Source: Anas platyrhynchos (taxonomy: Eukaryota > Chordata > Aves > Anseriformes > Anatidae). From it: a stretch of DNA of 64,000 nucleotides. The DNA lies in the NCBI RefSeq assembly GCF_047663525.1, contig NC_092591.1, positions 47,221,501-47,285,500 of the forward strand, written 5' to 3'. The position numbers were made by a program, and so were the translations under genes. Shown here in pieces: positions 1-12,300 of this stretch. The notes under the pieces are model-generated. The model worked only from the letters and a program-made list of their open reading frames with translations, was not told where the DNA came from and made no database searches. The stretch's first letter is position 1. Each line of letters starts with the position of its first letter.

Positions 1-2390
1 AGTAGAATACCATCACACATAAATATGTTCCCGTACCTTAATGAAGGAACAGAAGTAACAAGGGAAAAATCACTAAGATTAGAAAGCCATTAGAGTGAAG
101 AATTATTAAAAGCACAGAGTGCAAAAAAGTCTTAAGTGTTCTCCTATATGACAATATACAAGTAATTGAATTGGTCAGAGATGGGACTGAAATTAAACCT
201 CTCCTCCAAAAAGTATATTTTTAGAATGATTTTAAATGACAAACAGTGGAGAAAAGTAATATTTCTGTACATCACAGAATACAAGAACTGACTCTTGTCT
301 ACCAAATTGCATGAAAATGGCAGTGTTTCTCAGGATTTCTTAATGCAATCCTAATATTTGTAGCAAAGTGTTAATGACTCTGCTAGTGACTGATCTTAGG
401 CGGCTTTTCTAGGAAGTTAATGCGATTTGAATCGTGAGTTTTATGCAGGAAGATATTGGTTTTAAAACCAAATACATGAAAATGACTTTGTGGAAAGAAC
501 ACGTGGGAAAATTACATGTACAGCTAAAACAGTACAGTTTTTTAAAAGGCCATAATATTAGGTCTTTCATAAATATTTTAATTTTCATGAATGCTGAATT
601 TGATGTCAGAAAATGTCAAGGCACTGAAATTATCACTGTGAAAACTTAGTGAGTTATTTCACTGTTTCACAGTAGGTCCTTAGTGAACAGATATCAGCTA
701 CTTATTTTATTGAACAAGCATTTTGTGCAACATGTTCAGTACCCGAGCAGGGAAGAATCTTTCTTCAATAGAAAATAGGGTTTACTGCCCTCGTGTGGCT
801 ATTGATAAAAAAAAAGGGCCTTGGAAAATTTATTTTCCAGGACTGAATCCAACATAACTACTAGAAGCAGGCATTCACAAAGCACAGATAGCGCATTTTT
901 CTCATTGTGAAACTTCCTGATCTTGCCTTTGAAGCAGCTGTGACTTGTTGTACCCTAGCTCTTGACTAGATGACCCAGCAATTTTATATTGCCTATTTCT
1001 GTGCTCTTCTAAATCTGAGGTGGTATTTAGCTCCTCTGTTTGTAGAGAGGAAGCAAATTGTGGATTCATTTTTTTTCATCCAATGTTTTCTCTGACTAAT
1101 CTTTTGTTATTTCTTAATTTGCTCAGAACTACTTGTAGGAAGGTCAATGTTCTTAAAAAGACCAGCTTGAAATTTATTTAAGTAGTTTTTGATTATTGTA
1201 TTTGAGCTAAATGCAGAGATCTTCTCTTGTCCTTATTCGCAAGGTACTTCTCTTAGGCCCTTTGAAAGCTTAAGGTTTTTGTTTGTTTGCGTTTATTTTT
1301 GTACAAACTCCTACAGATTGCAGGTTCTCCAGAGATATCTGCAGTTACCACTGCCCATTCTCCCCAACCCCACCCCAGGATTTGAGCTGGACATGCCTTA
1401 CAAAGAGAAAAATGTGTGGTTCTGCTGAACCTCCTGTGAAAGTATCCAAAATACATGAATATATATGCAGATGTGACTGGAATATTTGGAGATTTGGTAA
1501 CATCTCTTACCCCTTTTATTGCTAGGCTTTGTAGAGGGGCTCCTGGCCACATCCATCACTACTTTTCAACAGCTATAACAATAATGAAACACAGATGAGC
1601 TTGCACAATCTCTGTTTTTCTTCTACAGGGTGCATGCTTTCACAATCCTCTTTTGATGGGGTGGTTACACTGGGGATACTATCAGCCCTGTGAATTCATG
1701 ATTGGCCTTCCCACATTGTACCTGCAGTCTGCAAGTGGAAATATCACCCTGTAGTGTAATGAGATGCCAGTATTGCATCTCATTGCACAGAGCAAGGCTG
1801 TTCTTGCCTGGAATTATGCATGTAGGGTGCTGTCAGTTGTCCACCCTCCTTAGCTGAAGGAGGGACGTTAATTAATGCATGTGGCCTGTGCAGGTGTGGT
1901 ACGCATAAGGCAGTATAAGTGTAGGGTAAATAGTCGGTATAGGGCTGCACGACCTGATTTTACTGAGTAAAATTAGGTATGTCTCCCATTCCTGCTCCTC
2001 CCTACCAGACTTGCTTGCTGCAGTCAAGAGTTGGTGGATACCTTTGAGTCTGACCTTGAAAGCAAATGGCAGAGACAAATAGAGGGAGGAAGTCTTTTTC
2101 AAATAGCCTGTCCTTTTGAAAAAGGACACAGGTACAAAAACACTTCATATCCTTGCCCAGAATGGACTCCTGAACTGGACAAGACATATGGTTCAAGGTT
2201 TAGCAATGTATTTATCTCTCCCTCTGTAAATACTGGTGCTAGGACACTATCACCTATTCTGGTATTTACACTCCAGACTTCTGACAGAGGGGGTGGGCAA
2301 GTGTGGCTCAATCACATCTTGTTCAGCAGAATCCCACCAAATACTATCCATTGACATGGCAGAAGTGTTTTGATACCTGCTGAAATGGAC
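1..2390. other. No gene seen
   Basis: AT-rich sequence with only short chance reading frames and no recognisable repeat or exon. Confidence 0.6.
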
Positions 2391-2394
2391 CCAA

Positions 2395-2530
2395 GGGAAT
2401 GGCTTGAAGCTGTGACAAGGGAGATTCAGGCTGGATATCAGGAAAAGGTTCTTCACCAAGAGGTTGGTCAGGCACTGGAATAGGCTCCCCAGGGAAGTGG
2501 TCATGGCACCAAGCCTGCCAGAATTCACAC
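2395..2530 (+). mobile_element. CR1 LINE 3' fragment
   Basis: Carries the end of the CR1 reverse-transcriptase ORF ([28 protein letters not shown]): GGCTTGAAGCTGTGACAAGG, then a copy of AGGCTCCCCAGGGAAGTGGT. Degenerate, no terminal 8-bp repeats. Confidence 0.75.
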
Positions 2531-2750
2531 TCAGTAGTAGCTTTTATATTAAAAATTGCTTCTAGGTTTTGCAGCCTACTGTGTTCCACAGCCACAGAGA
2601 ATGTGATCTAGGGCTCAGTCTCCAAGACCACCTAAGCAGGAGTGACAAATAAGACAGAAAAGTCCAAGAATGTGTATTTTTGGTGCATGTCTAGTATTTG
2701 AAATACCTTTCTCTCATAGATGCTGCCACCAGATACTTCTCAAAATTCAC

Positions 2751-2865
2751 TGTTGTAGTTTAACACTGGCAAACAGCTAAGCATCACACAGCCACTTGCT
2801 CACTCTCCCCAGGTGGGATGAGTGAGAGAATCAGAAAGGTAATAGTGTGTGAACTCATTAACTCT
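2751..2865 (+). mobile_element. Truncated ERVL-type LTR, 5' part
   Basis: Begins TGTTGTAGTTTAACACTGGC, followed by CAGCTAAGCATCACACAGCC and a CACTCTCCCC block, as in the solo LTR at 55877. Similarity fades after about 2865, so only the first fifth remains. Confidence 0.6.
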
Positions 2866-3329
2866 AGCCTGGTCAAAACCATGACAATCCTCTCCTCAAG
2901 TATATGTATTATTAAGGTATGGGGATAAGAAGTAACACAGTGTAAGTTACAGAGCAGATTGCTGAGCAACCCATAGTCAGCACCAAAGGCACAAAATTGT
3001 GCAAGAATCTCTTGTAAACTAAGGTGTGCTTATGGACTACAGGTGGTAGTTAGTAGCACATCTACTTATTGGAAGTACTTAAGTTTTCCCAGAAATATTT
3101 AGTTTACTTTAACTAAACTCAGTTGACTGTAACAGAAAAATCTAACGGTTTAAAGACAAAATAAGCTTCAGAAAAGAGAAGAGCAAGACTGGCATGTGAA
3201 TCTAATTGCTAGAGCCAACTCTGCAGCAGTCTCAAGCTGCATGCCCAGCTTGTCCTCACAAGCAGCCCAAATGCTCAGTGCTTTCCATTCAAAAGTCTTG
3301 TCCTAGGAAACGCTGAGCGAGGATCATGG

Positions 3330-3845
3330 GTCAAACAAACATGAACTTGGAGGCCTTTGGGCCACTCAGAAACACACTCAGAGGCCCCTGAGACACACAG
3401 GAGCACCGAAGTCCCAGGGGCTATCCAGGAAGGCACATGGAGGTCCCCAGGCCACACACAAGGGCACTCAGGGCAAAGAATAGCACTTGGAGGTTCTTGA
3501 CAGGCACTAGGAGGCACTTGGAGGCCACAGGACCTCACTGAGATGCACACAACAACCACTGGGCCACACAGAAAAGGCCAAGGAGGCTCATGGGTCTCAC
3601 TAAAAGGTATTTGAATGCTCTGGGACCACAAAAAAGTAACACTAAGGACTAAAAGGTGAAGAGAAATTTAATTGGACAACCCCTAGGCTGCAAAGTAAGG
3701 CACTTGGAGTCCTCAGGGATGCACCAAAACACACTCGGGGGCCCTTGGGCAGCACAGAAAGGCACAAGGAGCCCTGGAGGCCTCACTGGAAAGCCTAGGA
3801 AGTCTCTGAACTGCACAGAAAAGCACCTGAAGGGACATAGTAACC
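3330..3845. repeat. Degenerate tandem array of about 40-bp units
   Basis: Recurring words GGCACTTGGAGG, GGGCCACACAGAAA, CACTCAGAGGCCCC and CCCCAGGCC at irregular 30-50-bp steps. Reading frames here are by-products of the repeat. Galliform birds have a known 41-bp satellite (PO41) that would be the first comparison; that identity is a guess. Confidence 0.75.
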
Positions 3846-4059
3846 TACCCAGCCCTGTGTGAGAGGCATGTCTGTGGAAACATCGTCCTCTGCAGTGTGC
3901 TCAGTGCAGCTGCAGGGCCTGGGCATGGGGATTCCACACACCAGCCTCCTCAGCACTGCTGCAGGGGCAAGGAGACAGGAGCTTGGACACCTCACCCGCA
4001 GCAGCATACACACGTTCTTGAATTCAGCAACGTAACCTGAGAGATACCAACTCCAGATG

Positions 4060-6320
4060 TCTTTGAGTGCCTTCTGATGAGTGCGATGGTCCTCTGAGTG
4101 CCTTTTGGTGTGCTTTTGTTTGGATGAAAAAGATCTGGAGTGCATTTGGTATTTCCCAGGTGCCAAAGCCCATTCTTGACAACTACTCTAAACTTTCCCT
4201 GACCCTAAAATTTACCCTAACCCAAAATACTTTAACCTTAGCACTCAACACTAACTCTAAACTCTACCCCTAAACCAAAATCAGGTGCCTTAGAGTGCTA
4301 AACCCTAGTCCTGTCATTAATCATAACCTTAACTCTAGCCCTAATCCTAAACGAGACTCAAATACCCAACTGCTTCTAAACCTCTAACCTAATCCTAATC
4401 CAGACACGGACCCACTTTTGGGAATCTTCAAGTGCCATCTGATGAGCACAGTGGCCCTCCGAGTGCTTTCTGAAGCTGAGAGAGCACTGAAGAGCAACGG
4501 GACAATCTGTGCTCACTTTGTCTCTCTGTTTTTGTCAAGGTGAGCCCTCTGGTGGACACCAGGAGCCTTGGCTAGATTTTGACGTGCAGCAGAAGTGACT
4601 TTAAGGTCATACCAGAACTTTGAATGCAGTTTGGATACCAGCAGGGGCCTCTCTTTGTCTTTTGTTAGAATTTAAGAATGTGGAAGTGCCTTTGGTAAAC
4701 CCCAGGTGCCTCAGAGTACTAATCCCTACTCCTACTATTTATCCTAACCCTAAAAATAGCTGAGTTACTAAATGAAACCCTTAATGTCTACTAAACCTAA
4801 CTGTGTCCAAGAAACTGACCTACTTACAATAATTTTCAAGTGTCCTCTGATGAGCATGGTAGACATCCAAGTGCTTTTCGGTGTGCTTCACCTGAATCTG
4901 AGAGGGCTGTGAAGAGCAGCAGAGGTATCTATATCTGTTTTGATTCTCTGCTACAGACAAGTGCCTTGTGATGTGCACCTGCAGACTTGGAAGGACATTC
5001 TGTGCTCCAGAGAGGCCTATGAGTACTTGTTGATGCCCACAAGGAGCTAAAGTAATGTTCTGGGCATGCCAGGAATCTAAAATTAGGTATGGGAACCGAG
5101 CCCTCTGTGTTTCTTTCATTAGAATTAAAGAGCCCAGAAATGCCTTTGGTATTGCCCAGGTGCCTTGAACTTCAAAACCTAATCCCGACAATTATCTTAA
5201 ACCTAAATTGACACTAAAATTTAGCCTAAACTTCAATGGGAACACTAAACTCTGATCCTTAAACTAAATTTAACCCAACTAATGCTAACTCTAACCTTAA
5301 ACTGCAATCCCTAAACCTAAACCAAATCCAGGTGCCTCATCTCTATCATGAGCACCATGACCTCCAATTGCTTTTAGGTGTGCTTTACCTGAATCTGAGA
5401 GCTCTGAATTGCAGCAAGGGGTCTGTGATCAACCAGATTCTTTTGATGCACCTGTAGCCTTGTAGGGTTTTTCTGTGCTCCAAAGAGGTCTGTTGGTGCT
5501 TTCTAATGTGCACCAGGATCTCAGGTGACTTTTTGGGCATGCCAGGAATCTCTAAATGCATTTAGGTATGCCAACAGGGCTCTCTGTGTATCTTTTATCA
5601 GAAGTAAGGAATCTGGAAGTGCCTTTGATACACCCCAGATGCCTCAGAGTACCTACACGTATATCTAGTCCTATAATTTATCCTAGCTATATCCCTAACG
5701 CTAATCCAAATACTATGTAAAATCTCAAATATAATTACTTCTAAACCCTTAACCTAATCCCAAACCAGGCCACTGATCTACTTCCAGTGAATTAAGTGCC
5801 ATCTGTGGCCCTCTGAGTACTTTCTGGTATGCTTCACATGACTATGAGAGGGCACTGAAGTGCAGGAGGGGCATCAGTGCAAATTTCTGCCCTCCATGAT
5901 GGTTTACAAGTATCTGCTCCAGATCAGCACAGTTTTACATCTGTCTTTGGTGGGTGCTAGGTCTCTCTGAGTGCCAATGCCTAACTCCAACTGTAAGCCC
6001 CCTATCCTAACATGAAGCCTTTTCACTACACCCAGCGCTTACCCTGACTCAGACTAAAAATAACCAAGACCCAGGGTTCTATGAGGGCCTTCTGTGCAGC
6101 ACTGTGGCCCTCTGAATGCCTTTGGTGCGCTCCAGTCCCATCTTAATGTTTATTTGAAACTCTAACCCACATTCTAAACTCAATCATAACCCATACCCTA
6201 ACCTTAATTCTAAACCAAACACCATCCCTAATCCTATTCCCTACCCTAAATCTTAGCTCATTATCCTAAGTTTAACCACCCTTCTAATCCTAACGCCAGC
6301 CCTAATCCTAACACTAACCC
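4060..6320. repeat. Complex tandem repeat with degenerate telomere-like CCTAA blocks
   Basis: Four to five diverged copies of a 370-500-bp unit. Each has a TGATGAGCA / GTGGCCCTCTGAGTGC start, a GAATCTGAGAGG segment, a TCTTTTxTTAGAATTAAG / GTGCCTTTGGTA / CCCAGGTGCCT segment, and then a block of CCTAACCCTAA-like motifs. Unit starts fall near 4065, 4430, 4836, 5340 and 5790. The ends of the units are the reverse complement of the array at 3330-3845. Confidence 0.8.
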
Positions 6321-6414
6321 ACTTGCAGTTGTTCACAAATTCCTTCAGATGTTCTCCACGGCCTTGTAATTTGTTGTGCAGAAGATCCAACATTTGTTTG
6401 AAGTGCAAGAAATG

Positions 6415-6795
6415 TATAGAATCACAGAATGTAGAAAGCTGGAAGGGACTCACAAAAGGATTATTGAGTCTAACTTCTGGCTCCACACAGGACAACCCAA
6501 AAATCAAATCATATGTTTGATAGTGTTGTCTGAATGCTTTTTGATCTCTGTCAGGCTTGCTGCTGTGACTGCTTCCCTGAGGAGCCTGTTCCAGTGCCTG
6601 ACAGCTTTCTGTGAAGAACATTTTCCTCATATCCAGTCTGACCCTCCTCTGTCCCAGCTCCATGCCATTCCCTTGGTCCTGTCACTGTCCCCAGAGAGCA
6701 GAGCTCAGCGCCTGCCCCTCCACTCCCCTCGTGAGGGAGCTGCAGGCCGCCATGAGGCCTCTCCTCAGCCTGCTCTGGGCTGAACGATCTAAGCA
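6415..6795 (-). mobile_element. CR1 LINE 3' end
   Basis: Starts at ATAGAATCACAGAATG (reverse complement of the CR1 3' tail), then GCTGGAAGGGACTC, GGAGCCTGTTCCAGTGCCTG and CAGCCTGCTCTGGGCTGAAC. The minus strand shows the degraded C-terminal ORF (VRLDMRKMFFTES). Confidence 0.85.
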
Positions 6796-9200
6796 GGACA
6801 TCTCTGGCCCTGCTGCTGCCTACCAGGAGCCCTCACCCCTCTGCTACTTGGGGCTCAAAGAGCTTTATCTCTGCAGGGAGCCTAGATAGCTGTTTCCCTT
6901 CAGCCAGCACCACCTGTATTTTTTCCATCCCCCAGCAATGTCACTGCTGCCTCTTCTTCCTTTGGCCACTTCCACTCTTTAGGCATTTTCTACCGCTTTT
7001 TTTTGCAGCTCTTCTGGCCCTGCTTGACCAGTACTGCCAGCAGGCGCTGGTAGCCTGTCCCTGAGGATGCAGGTAAAGCAGCAGAGACCCAGAGTCCTCT
7101 GTGCAGTTTTTAGTTTACCCCAGACATATTTTTGCCTTGTGCTGTCCTTTACAGCTCTTTGAGACTCTGAAGCCATCTGCAAGCTGCCAAAGTACAGGAT
7201 AAACTGCAAAATCTTTTATCCCAGCTAACTCTTTTCTACTACTGGACAAAGCTCAGCCAAGGGTTGGGGTTAGAGCACCCACTGATGTGTAGCGGCAAAG
7301 GAGCTGCCAAAAGAAGCGCAAGGCTGCAAGGAAGTTTCTTCCCCAAGTTTTTTTTCCCCTATGCTATCAGGGTAGGGGGTGGTCCTCAGCCAAGGTTCTG
7401 GTAAGTCTTGGGTTAGGATCCCAGAATCTCTTTTTTATTGGCTCCCCAGAGTCTTTGTTTTGCCTGGTGGTCTAAACCAGAGATGTTGATTTGCCTTTTG
7501 ATGCACCTAAGAGCCACCCATGTACCTTTTCATATACTCTGTGGCCTTCAGTGTGCCCCCCTTTGTTAGCCCCTGTACATCCTCAGAGTTGCAGTAAGAT
7601 TGGTGAACAGACGATCTCTGTACCTCATGTTTTTTCCTAAGTCCTTTGTCTGTAATACAAACCTCTTGTCTTCAGTCCAGTGTGGAAAGCTGAGTGGAAG
7701 GCAATCTATTCAGAAGGTGCAGTTGATTTATAGATTTTTTTTTGTCTAAGCTAACCATGCTTTTTTTCCAAAAACTAGGAAAAATAATTTTATTTTCCAT
7801 GTTTTCAATTAGCCCATACCTTTATTATATTTTTACCATCATTACCACACCCCTAAATGAAGGTTCTTTTAGATTTCTCAAACCAGTGCCAGTTTGAGGA
7901 CTTACAGGGCATGTGTCCAATTCTTATCTACTACAAGAAATTCTCAGCTGAATTCCCACAAACACAACTGAAGAAAGTATTTTTCTAGAGGCATACATGT
8001 AGATACATGTAATGTATCCACCCCCCACACACACTTCCAAAATGATTATGTTGAAATGCATAGTTCATTTTGTACTAGTTTGAAAATATATTGGAAGTGT
8101 ACTGGGGACTAAGAATGCCAATAATCACAGCATTTCCATCAAGAGGGAAATACAGTATGGCTGCATACCAGCTTATAGAATCTGTTCTGGTTCTGCCTTC
8201 ATTAAACAGAAGAGAATGCAAATTTTTTCCTTAAAGAAACTAGGATTATTTCTTACTAGAAAATTACTAGCACTAATACACATTTGCTTGCAAGTGCACG
8301 GTTCCAGGAATTCAGTTGCATTACTTCTTACTTTATTACTCATACACGCTACTGGATAATAATACTGTTATTTTTATCTTTATGGCTAATAACCATAAAT
8401 ATAGTTTATGGACAGAAAACACTAAACCAATCTGAGTATTTTATATTAGCAGCTGGCTTTCACTGCTCTTACTACTTACTAATGCCTCCTTTGCTATAAT
8501 TCCTCAAAAAATCCTTCAAAAAGAAATACAAAAGAAAGTTAGCTATTTTACTTATCAAAGAGCTTGGATCAGATTTGTAAAATATAACAGATCAAAGAAA
8601 CACACATGAGGAATGCTCCAAAGAGTACCTAAGTAGGAGGCTAAAAAAAAAAAAAAAAAAGAAAAAAAGCAGTAAAGAAATTTTGAAAAGTGAATTGAGC
8701 TTGAACTGTATTTTTGCATGGCAACTGGGAATGCCTGGTGTTGTTGCAAATACTCTAGAGAGCAATAATAGGAGCAATGCTTATGTTGTTATTCAACTAC
8801 GTATTACAACTGCTATACTCCAAGTGTAGTTTGTAGTTTATTATGATGTAAGTGCATTATTAGGACACCACACTAATTCAAAATCCTGTGCAATTTCAAA
8901 TGACTTCAAGTAAGGAAACATTGTGTTAGGTGTTAAACATTGCACATGAGGAGACTGCCATGAACTTGTGTGTGCAGCTACACACCAGTCCATAGATCTG
9001 ACCTGAACACATGCTCCGAACTGCTTCTTGGCCTTGTTTACTCAGACACTGTTAACAAAAAGTTTCTCCCTGATCTAACCATTCAGCTCCTGCTGGCCTT
9101 ATTCACTTTTAACATATCTGAACCAAAATATCAGGAAAGAACAAAAGAAATATTCAGATAACTTCACATTGATTGGAATTGCATCCTTCAGTTCTTATCC
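6796..9200. other. 3' flank of copy A, no gene seen
   Basis: A GC-moderate stretch to about 7230, next to the CR1, is unassigned. The rest is AT-rich with an A-run at 8643-8660. Copy A's 3' UTR should enter from the right. Confidence 0.5.
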
Positions 9201-9202
9201 AT

Positions 9203-9208
9203 TTTATT
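9203..9208 (-). terminator. Candidate poly(A) signal AATAAA, copy A
   Basis: AATAAA on the minus strand, 94 bp past the stop codon. It is the first such hexamer after the stop. A later one near 8331-8337 is an alternative, so the true 3' end is not settled. Confidence 0.35.
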
Positions 9209-9301
9209 CTTTCTTGGAGTCCCTCGTTGTCCCTGCTCCTCAGCTTACTGGGGATGCAAAGACATAGCAGGCTATATGTGGCACCATCAAACTTTGTCTT
9301 C

Positions 9302-9353
9302 CTATTTGTGTAGGTAGGCATCAAGCCAGAGCTCTCCCGAATTCTTCAAAGAG
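9302..9353 (-). CDS. FADS1-like: Copy A exon 12: C terminus and stop
   Basis: Encodes the last of H458 through [16 protein letters not shown], then TAG. 52 bp; acceptor preceded by CTTTCTCTCTCAG. The terminal YLHK matches the family. Confidence 0.93.
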
Positions 9354-12300
9354 CTGAGAGAGAAAGAGAAAATGGGCACATTACATGTAGGTGCTTAAGG
9401 GAGTGTTGGTGAGGACAAGGGAAACAAGCATCTCCACATGCAGATTTGCTAGAAAGAGCAAGACAACCCCTGTTCTTAAAAATTCAGTCTCTCCTATATC
9501 CTTCTTCAATTTTGTTCCCTATGTGTTAACTGTTACTTACTGCACAATGTCTGCAAAGGCGGTGAGCAACGGTTTGCATTGGTACTCAATGCCATGCTTG
9601 GCACACAAGGATTTCACAAGAGGAGCCACCTTCCAGTAGTTGTGTCTTGGCATTGTGGGGAATAGGCTGTGAAAGGAGACAAGTTCTCTTTCAGTGCCCC
9701 CACAAGAAATATCACCTTTCAAACATTTCTGTTCTGTTCATTATTACTTCCTAGGACTCTTACAGCCCACACTAAACAGAGCTTTTTGCTGCTCCTGTCT
9801 CCTCTTTCCTTATGTTGTGCTTGTAGCCCAAGGAACTCATAATATTTTCCTGCTTTACCCCTCCCTTATTCTTCTACTGTTGTCTCTCATATCTCTGTTT
9901 TTTCCAAATTAAGTGATACCATAAACTAGGAGAATCCACTTCTGCCCCCTTTCTCCAGCCGTAATCATCTCCGTAACTAGTCAGCATAGGAATGGAGATG
10001 GGTCCATCCTTCAGTTGCATATCTCACTACTCCATCAGGGTATAAACAGGCTGCCTTGGCACACACATTTTCACAGATGCATATGAACTACCACTTTGAA
10101 TAAGACTTGTTGCTACCTGTATGTTTCCACAGATCCTGCCCATATTCCATTTTCAATCATAATTCCAATCTTCCTGTGGGCCCACAGTGAAGGTATTGAA
10201 TTAACACTATCATGATCTTTAGGGTTTTCAGATTTAGACAAACTCACTGGTGCCAACAACAATTTGTAGGATTCAGAGCAGATAATAGTTTTTTTTTAAA
10301 AACAAACAAACAAACAAAACACTCTCAAGGTGTATACTCACTGATGTTCAATCTGAAAGTTCAGATGCCCGGTAAACCAGTCATTGAACAGGGACTGCTC
10401 AACATTACATGTTGCCTGGAGCTGGAGAAGGGGAAAAGAAAGGCAAAATTAGTACAGGTTTTTTACTGCAGCCTTTTCCATTTGTCTCAAAAGCACACTA
10501 TACTGTGCTACTCTGTTCTGTTGTTCTCTTTCAGCCCAAGCTGAGCTACCTCAAGGCAAGAATCATAATCCTCCTTCCCTTGCGTAGCAGCAGTTATACA
10601 GACCAGCTAGTATGGACCATGGTAAAACAAGGGGTTGGCTCTGTGCTCCTGTGAATGCATATGAATAACACAGTCATGTTCTGAGTTTTCTCAAACCTAC
10701 ATCTCCAGAAAAAGCAGATATGGACAGGTGCTTCTGTGATGGTTTTACTGCTAGCCTCCAGTAAGTCACCGTGCTAAGAGGGGATAGTAGTTGACATCTT
10801 GTTGGTGCAAAGGAGCTCAGCCAGAGCAGGACATGAACTTCCATCTCTTCAGGAAAAATGGTCCACCACTAAACCATGTCCCTAAGTGCCACATCCACAT
10901 CTCTTAAATATCTCCAGGGATGGGGACTCCACCACTTCCTTGGGCAGCTTATACCAAGGCCTAACCACCCTTTCCACAAAGAAATTCTTCTTTATATCTA
11001 ATCTAAATCTATCCCAACTTGAGGTTGTTTCCTTGTGTCCTATCATTTGTCATCTGAGAAAAAGAGACCAACATCCATGTTGCTCCAGCCTCCCGTCAGG
11101 TAGTTGTAGAGACTGATGAGGTCTCCGCTCAGACTCCTTTTCTCCAGACTAAGAAAGCCCAGTTCCCTCAGCCACTCCTCACATGTTGCTTTTTAGTCCC
11201 TTAACCATCTTCATTGCTCTTCTCTAAACATGTTCCAACAACTCTTTTTTTTATTTTTTCCTGCAGTCATCCTATTAGCCTTCACTTCCCAGTTACCAGC
11301 AGGATTCCCCCTTAGTGCAATACCGTAGCTGCTCGTCTTGTGGTTAGAATTTGTACCTGTATGGCCACAGTTCCCAAGGGGAAAATATTTTACCTGGGTA
11401 GACACCCAGTCCAAATTCTTGTCGTAGTAAATATCCATTGGGATATGGTTCATCTGTGAAACCCAGACAAACCAGCTGCTCTCCAGCATCCTGCACAACC
11501 AGACAAGAGGCCAGAATTCAGTAACAAGTAAATGAGTCAATGATGAGCCATTGAAATGACAACATAGCCAGGCTTACAAATGCATAGGAGAGCACCAGCC
11601 TGGCTAATCCAGCACCTGGAAGTTTCATATTTCCTTATAAAACTCATCATTACTTAATATGTCTTGGTATGAAACTGAAGTAGCCTGGCATTCATCCTGG
11701 TTTTATTTTTAACTAAGGACCAAACTAGATAGAAACAGTAAAATGATCTAAGCAGAGTACGTCCACTGAAGGCTATGCTGCTGATTAAAATATTTGCAAG
11801 CCCAGGGTAACCCTTTTTCCTGTTAAATATTCTTTAATTAATGGCAGAACCAATATCAAAAGCACTGAACATTACATAAGGTAAGCATTTCTCTATTTGG
11901 TAATCATTCAGTTACATCTCTGCTTTCACAGAAAATGATTAAGCAGAGTTTAACTTAAAAAAAAAAAAAAAAACAGCAAAAAAAGAGTTGGAAAAAGAGA
12001 ACACAGAAGAATAAGAACAAGGAAGAGGCAGACAGATGGAAAGAATACACAAAGGAAGGCTGAAGAATCTTTTTAAAAGATGTTACCTGAATATAAAGTA
12101 ATATGCCAGGAGACTCTTTATTTCTAATAATGATCCATAGGTAAAAAAGAATCTGATATAGAAGGTCAGCATCCAGGCCAAGTCCTACCAAACCCGAAGA
12201 CAATAAAATCATTAGAAAATGCATTTCCTAAATCTTTTTTCTAAGCATCATGCTATACGTAAAAGAGAACTTTATACATTCAACTTCTGTAGGTTTTTGC

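Noticed and set aside
3795-5191. Reading frames of about 120 codons in the satellite region
   Set aside because: They follow the tandem repeat and show no domain or splice structure.
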